In this document: positions 60,962 to 64,000 of the stretch, piece after piece
Layout of the letters: each line of letters opens with the position of its first letter
Position numbering within the stretch: the first letter of the stretch is position 1
Translations under genes and position numbers: made by a program
Notes under the pieces: generated by a model
Databases searched by the model: none
What the model was told of the DNA's origin: nothing
Seen by the model: only the letters and a program-made list of their open reading frames with translations
NCBI RefSeq assembly: GCF_000381985.1
Contig: NZ_KB907347.1
Span: 1-64,000 of the forward strand
DNA length: 64,000 nt
Direction of reading: 5' to 3'
Source: Novispirillum itersonii subsp. itersonii ATCC 12639
GTDB taxonomy: Bacteria; Pseudomonadota; Alphaproteobacteria; Rhodospirillales; Rhodospirillaceae

Positions 60962-62131
60962 TTACTGAATAAAATGCGGTACAAACCGGCTCAGGTCCCG
61001 GGTGATGGCGCTGCTGTCTTCCCGCAGACCGATCCCACAGGCGCTGTCGCCGATGATCCACGATCCCACCACCATATGCTGCCCGTCGATGCAGGGCAGC
61101 GGGGCATAGGCCTGCCCGATCCAGCCTTCGGCCCCATAGGGGCCATCGGCCTGTTCCCGCACCGTGCCCGCCGCTGTCAGCAGGGTGACATTGGCCCCTT
61201 CCCGCGAGAACAGCGGCTTACGGACCCAGCCCGCCGACAGGTCGGCCCCCGGGGGCGGGCCGTCTTCGGCAAACCACGACGGCAGCAGATTGGGATGACC
61301 GGGGAACATCTGCCACAGCACCGGCAGCAGCCCCTTGTTGGACAGCAGGGCTTTCCACGGGGGTTCAAGAAACCGGGTCGGGCAGGTGGGAAGATGCACG
61401 GCGAAGGGGTCGCGCAGCATCATTTCCCACGGGTAGAGTTTGAACAGGTAGCTGATCAGGCGCGACTCGTCATCGGCAAAACGGCCCTGTGCATCGACGC
61501 CGATCCGGTCCATCGCCACATAGGCCGGGTGGCGTCCGGCCTGCCGGGCGCAGTCTTCCAGATACAGCACCGTGCCACGGTCTTCATCCGACCCGCTGAC
61601 GCTGGCGAAATGGGTGAAGGCGTCGGCGGGCAGAAGGGCCGCCAGACGGTCGATCAGCCGGTCCTGCACCGCGTTGAACTGGTCGGCACCGGCGGGCAGG
61701 ATGCCCTGTTCCATCGCCTGTTCCAGCCAGACCCATTGAAAGAAGGCGGTCTCATACAGGCTGGTCGGGGTGTCGGCATTGTATTCCAGCAGTCTGGCCG
61801 GGCCGGTGCCGTCGTAGGCCAGATCAAACCGCCCGTAAAGGGACGGATCGCCGCGTTTCCATGACGTGGCGATCCAGTCCCAGACCTGTTCGGGGATGGC
61901 AAGGCGGCGCAGCAGCCTTTCATCCCCCAGCACCCGGTCAACGGCGGCCAGTGCCATCTGGTGCAGTTCGGCACTGGGGTCTTCCAGATCCCGTTCGATT
62001 TCGGTCAGCGAGAAGCGCCAGGCCACCGTTTCATCCCAGTACGGCGCGCCGTACATGGTGTGAAAGCCGAACCCCAGCCGCTCGGCCAGAGCCTGCCAGT
62101 CAGGTCGGGCCGGAAGGTGAAGACGCTCCAT
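60962..62131 (-). CDS. yjfC: Glutathionylspermidine-synthase-like ATP-grasp enzyme, YjfC/YgiC
   Basis: A 389-residue protein of the GSP-synthase domain family without the amidase domain. ARLLEYNADTPTSLYETAFF, NKGLLPVLWQMFPGHPNLLP and VRKPLFSREGANVTL are conserved blocks of YjfC/YgiC. The last contains the K-P-x-x-x-R-x-G ATP-grasp motif. It probably forms an amide bond between a polyamine-like and a peptide-like substrate, but no product is established for this subgroup. It lies 19 bp after the PspA-like gene. Confidence 0.93.
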   Translation of the reverse strand: MERLHLPARPDWQALAERLGFGFHTMYGAPYWDETVAWRFSLTEIERDLEDPSAELHQMALAAVDRVLGDERLLRRLAIPEQVWDWIATSWKRGDPSLYGRFDLAYDGTGPARLLEYNADTPTSLYETAFFQWVWLEQAMEQGILPAGADQFNAVQDRLIDRLAALLPADAFTHFASVSGSDEDRGTVLYLEDCARQAGRHPAYVAMDRIGVDAQGRFADDESRLISYLFKLYPWEMMLRDPFAVHLPTCPTRFLEPPWKALLSNKGLLPVLWQMFPGHPNLLPSWFAEDGPPPGADLSAGWVRKPLFSREGANVTLLTAAGTVREQADGPYGAEGWIGQAYAPLPCIDGQHMVVGSWIIGDSACGIGLREDSSAITRDLSRFVPHFIQ

Positions 62132-62149
62132 CGCTGTCAGGCCGCCGGG

Positions 62150-62839
62150 TTACGGCTTGGTCTTGAAGCGGGCCATGATCTCGTCGGCCCGGTCAGCGCC
62201 CTTGTCGCCGATGCCCAGAGCCGCCAGCCGCTGATCGAGGTCGGCCCCGGTTTTCTGCTGTTCCAGCTCATCGGCGGCGGCAAAGCGGGCTTCCTGCTCG
62301 GCCTGACGGGCCTTCAGCCGCTCCAGCGAGGCGGTGGCATCCCCCAGCGCGGTGTTGACGCCGGAATGTTTGGCCGCAACGGCGGCCTGTGCCTTCTGCA
62401 CCGCTTCGGTGGCGCGCACGGTGTCAATTTCCCGCTTCAGGGTGGCGATCCGCCCTTCCGTCTGGGTGATGGTGGCGCGCATCTTGGCCTCAGCGCCGCG
62501 ATAGGCGGTGGCGCTGGTGTCGTTGGCGGTCAGTTCCTGCTCCAGCGCGGCGATCCGCTGGGCCACTTCGCGGGCCAGATCTTCCTGCCCCAGCGACAGC
62601 GCCTTGCTGCCCTTGGCCTCGTAACCGGAGATCTGCTCTTTCAGCTCGGTGATCTTGCGGTCAAGGACGGCCCGCTTGGCCATCAGCGCGGCCAGTTCGT
62701 CCCGCGCCTTTGACAGGGCGGTCTCGGCATCGCGGATTTCCTGATCGAGGATCCGCAGGGCCTGACTGTCGATGATGGTTTCAGCAACTTCGGTGGCGGC
62801 GCCTTTGCCAAGGCTGAACAGTTTACGGAACAGGCTCAT
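62150..62839 (-). CDS. yjfJ: PspA/IM30 family protein, YjfJ type
   Basis: A 229-residue coiled-coil protein (start 62839, MSLFRKLFSLGKGAATEVAE), longer and more charged than enterobacterial PspA. The continuous helix with IDSQALRILDQEIRDAETAL, and repeated Glu/Lys/Ala heptads to about residue 190, is typical of ESCRT-III-like PspA/Vipp1 proteins. Such proteins bind stressed inner membranes. It lacks a PspF or PspB/C neighbour and belongs instead to the yjf cluster, 58 bp after yjfI. Confidence 0.93.
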   Translation of the reverse strand: MSLFRKLFSLGKGAATEVAETIIDSQALRILDQEIRDAETALSKARDELAALMAKRAVLDRKITELKEQISGYEAKGSKALSLGQEDLAREVAQRIAALEQELTANDTSATAYRGAEAKMRATITQTEGRIATLKREIDTVRATEAVQKAQAAVAAKHSGVNTALGDATASLERLKARQAEQEARFAAADELEQQKTGADLDQRLAALGIGDKGADRADEIMARFKTKP

Positions 62840-62897
62840 GATCGATTGTCCTGAAACAGGGAAAAGGGGGGACGCGGAGAAACCGGGCGGCGGGCGG

Positions 62898-63608
62898 TCA
62901 GGCCGCCAGCGCGTCGGCCCGGGCAGCGGCGACATCCAGGGCGTTTTCCGCCAGTGTCACCAGTTCCACCACGATATCCTGAAGGGTGGCGTGGGCGCTC
63001 AGCGCGCCGAACAGTTCGTAGTAGTCGGTGCCGTCAATGGTGACGATGCCGAAGGTCGACAGCGGCATCAGCTTGTGGCTGCGCAGGGCGAAATCGTTGA
63101 AGGCGGCGGCGTCCGCCTCGCTGGTCACCGGCCACAGCAGGGTCGAGGCCAGAATCTGCATGCCGTTGACGCTGACGTAAACCGGCAGGTCGCCGAAGTC
63201 GTTCATCTCGACACACAGGATCGGATCCAGCCCCGGGGTCAGCGTCAAGGTCATGGCAGCCACTTCGGGCGCGGCGGAGGCTTCAAGGGCCTGTTTCAGG
63301 CTCTGCACCGTCCACGGCGCTTCGTTCACCATAGTCATCGCATTCTCCAGAGACGGATGAGGGGTCATCGTAATCACAGCCCGGTGCCGGAGCGCCTGCT
63401 CCAGCTTTTTGGCTTCCGGCTTCAGGTCGGAGGGAACCCACAGTTCCACCTTGACCAGCCCCTGTGCCACCAGCGCCTCGCGCCAGCGTTTGGCGGCATC
63501 GCGGACATCCTGTGCCCGCGAGGACCGGGACGGGGGAAGAGCGGTACTGCCTGAGACCCGGGGCTTGAGAGGGGTCTTCCGCGGCGGGCGGTCTCGCGTC
63601 GTCGCCAT
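62898..63608 (-). CDS. yjfI: DUF2170 protein, YjfI family
   Basis: A 236-residue protein. A basic, disordered N-terminus (MATTRDRPPRKTPLK) precedes a conserved helical piece (KRWREALVAQGLVKVELWVP) and a DUF2170 domain (VYVSVNGMQILASTLLWPVT, SFGIV-type strand STFGIVTIDGTDYYELFGAL). CAGGAGACC precedes the ATG at 63608. YjfI leads the yjfI-yjfJ operon in E. coli as well. Function is unknown; a role with YjfJ in the envelope stress response is plausible. Confidence 0.9.
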   Translation of the reverse strand: MATTRDRPPRKTPLKPRVSGSTALPPSRSSRAQDVRDAAKRWREALVAQGLVKVELWVPSDLKPEAKKLEQALRHRAVITMTPHPSLENAMTMVNEAPWTVQSLKQALEASAAPEVAAMTLTLTPGLDPILCVEMNDFGDLPVYVSVNGMQILASTLLWPVTSEADAAAFNDFALRSHKLMPLSTFGIVTIDGTDYYELFGALSAHATLQDIVVELVTLAENALDVAAARADALAA

Positions 63609-63821
63609 GGTCGGGTGGTCTCCTGAACGGCACTGGGCCTGAAGAAGCTGTCGGAAAAGACCGGGCGTGTCCGCCGGCCGGGGGATGTCTCCCTGCCCTG
63701 CGGTCACCCGATAGAGTATGGGGGGCCGGGGCCATCCCCGCAAGAGGTGTTTCGCGAATACAGGCAATCCCCCGTAAATCCTGACCCGGCGGATGGCGTA
63801 TCCGTAATTTTCCGGACACAG

Positions 63822-63851
63822 TGATACAAAGGGTGGTCTGCGCCGTAAAGA
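63822..63851 (+). promoter_or_regulatory. RpoE(ChrR)-type promoter of the DUF1365 gene
   Basis: TGATAC, an exact 18 bp spacer and TAAAGA, 38-67 bp before the putative TTG start. It is very similar to the three other RpoE-type sites at 36.9, 40.0 and 41.5 kb. Confidence 0.6.
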
Positions 63852-63888
63852 TGGCAAAAGTCGTTTTCTGGAAGGGAAGGGCAGAGCA

Positions 63889-64000
63889 TTGGAAAAAGCC
63901 GCACACACCGGGGCTTCGGTCCCGCCGGAAGCCGGACCGGGGCGGAGCTGCCTGTATCAGGGGGCGGTGGTGCACCGCCGGGATGGTGCGGTGCGGCACC
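63889..64000 (+). CDS. DUF1365 family protein, N-terminal fragment
   Basis: The frame starts at TTG 63889 (GAAGGGAAGG upstream) and runs off the right edge after 37 codons. The translation contains SCLYQGAVVHRRDGAVRH, the hallmark N-terminus of DUF1365 (C-L-Y-x-G-x-V-x-H-R-R-x-x-x-x-R-H). In Rhodobacter and relatives, DUF1365 genes accompany COG2907 and fatty-acid methylase genes under RpoE-ChrR control, and an RpoE-type promoter is present here. The start codon is uncertain. Confidence 0.7.
   Translation, partial: MEKAAHTGASVPPEAGPGRSCLYQGAVVHRRDGAVRH

Overview
The window is GC-rich DNA with short intergenic spacers and many ATGA-type gene overlaps. An ECF RpoE-ChrR pair with matching promoters, a cdiB-cdiA locus and the protein types suggest an alphaproteobacterium, perhaps Rhodospirillales. 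That placement is inference; there is no rRNA, tRNA or other taxonomic marker here. I saw no CRISPR array.

Layout. 1-2046: 3' end of flgK, then flgL. 2256-15345: a contact-dependent inhibition (CDI) region on the minus strand. It has cdiB, a 2030-residue cdiA and an overlapping immunity gene. Beyond the immunity gene lies about 5 kb of AT-rich cassettes: orphan immunity-like genes, cdiA fragments, toxin tails, three copies of a ~120 bp repeat and an IS630 remnant. 15542-19920: kynurenine operon (kynU-kynA-kynB) and D-amino-acid dehydrogenase dadA. 20415-24024: a secreted W-rich protein, then methionine gamma-lyase divergent from a TyrR-like sigma54 activator. 24394-28427: feoA-feoB-feoC and asd. 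28729-36836: DsbA-like isomerase, copper chaperone plus DUF2946 protein, WYL regulator, VOC protein, a degenerate SDR divergent from soxR, a GntR regulator, a DUF3124 protein and a CPA2 antiporter.

37020-43976: a singlet-oxygen-type regulon (FAD protein COG2907, two SDRs, chrR, ECF sigma factor), then tcuB-tcuA. Four TGATMY-N18-TA promoters are visible. One of them precedes a truncated DUF1365 gene at the right edge. 44094-46888: an SDR and a parA-parB pair. 47029-54831: a 2600-residue FecR/RTX adhesin. 55204-58747: a methyltransferase, then a PAS-PAS histidine kinase translationally coupled to a small secreted protein. 58895-63608: a yjfI-yjfJ-yjfC-yjfK-yjfL-yjfM operon interrupted by four 31 bp hairpin repeats.

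The most notable signals are four. (1) The CDI cassette array contains several modules too short or broken for routine gene calling. (2) An 18 bp palindrome, GTTTGCGATRTCGCAAAC, occurs five times between 24 and 45 kb, once 204 bp upstream of parA. (3) The methionine gamma-lyase intergenic region carries three TyrR-box-like sites and a sigma54 promoter. (4) The RpoE-type promoters link two loci 22-27 kb apart.
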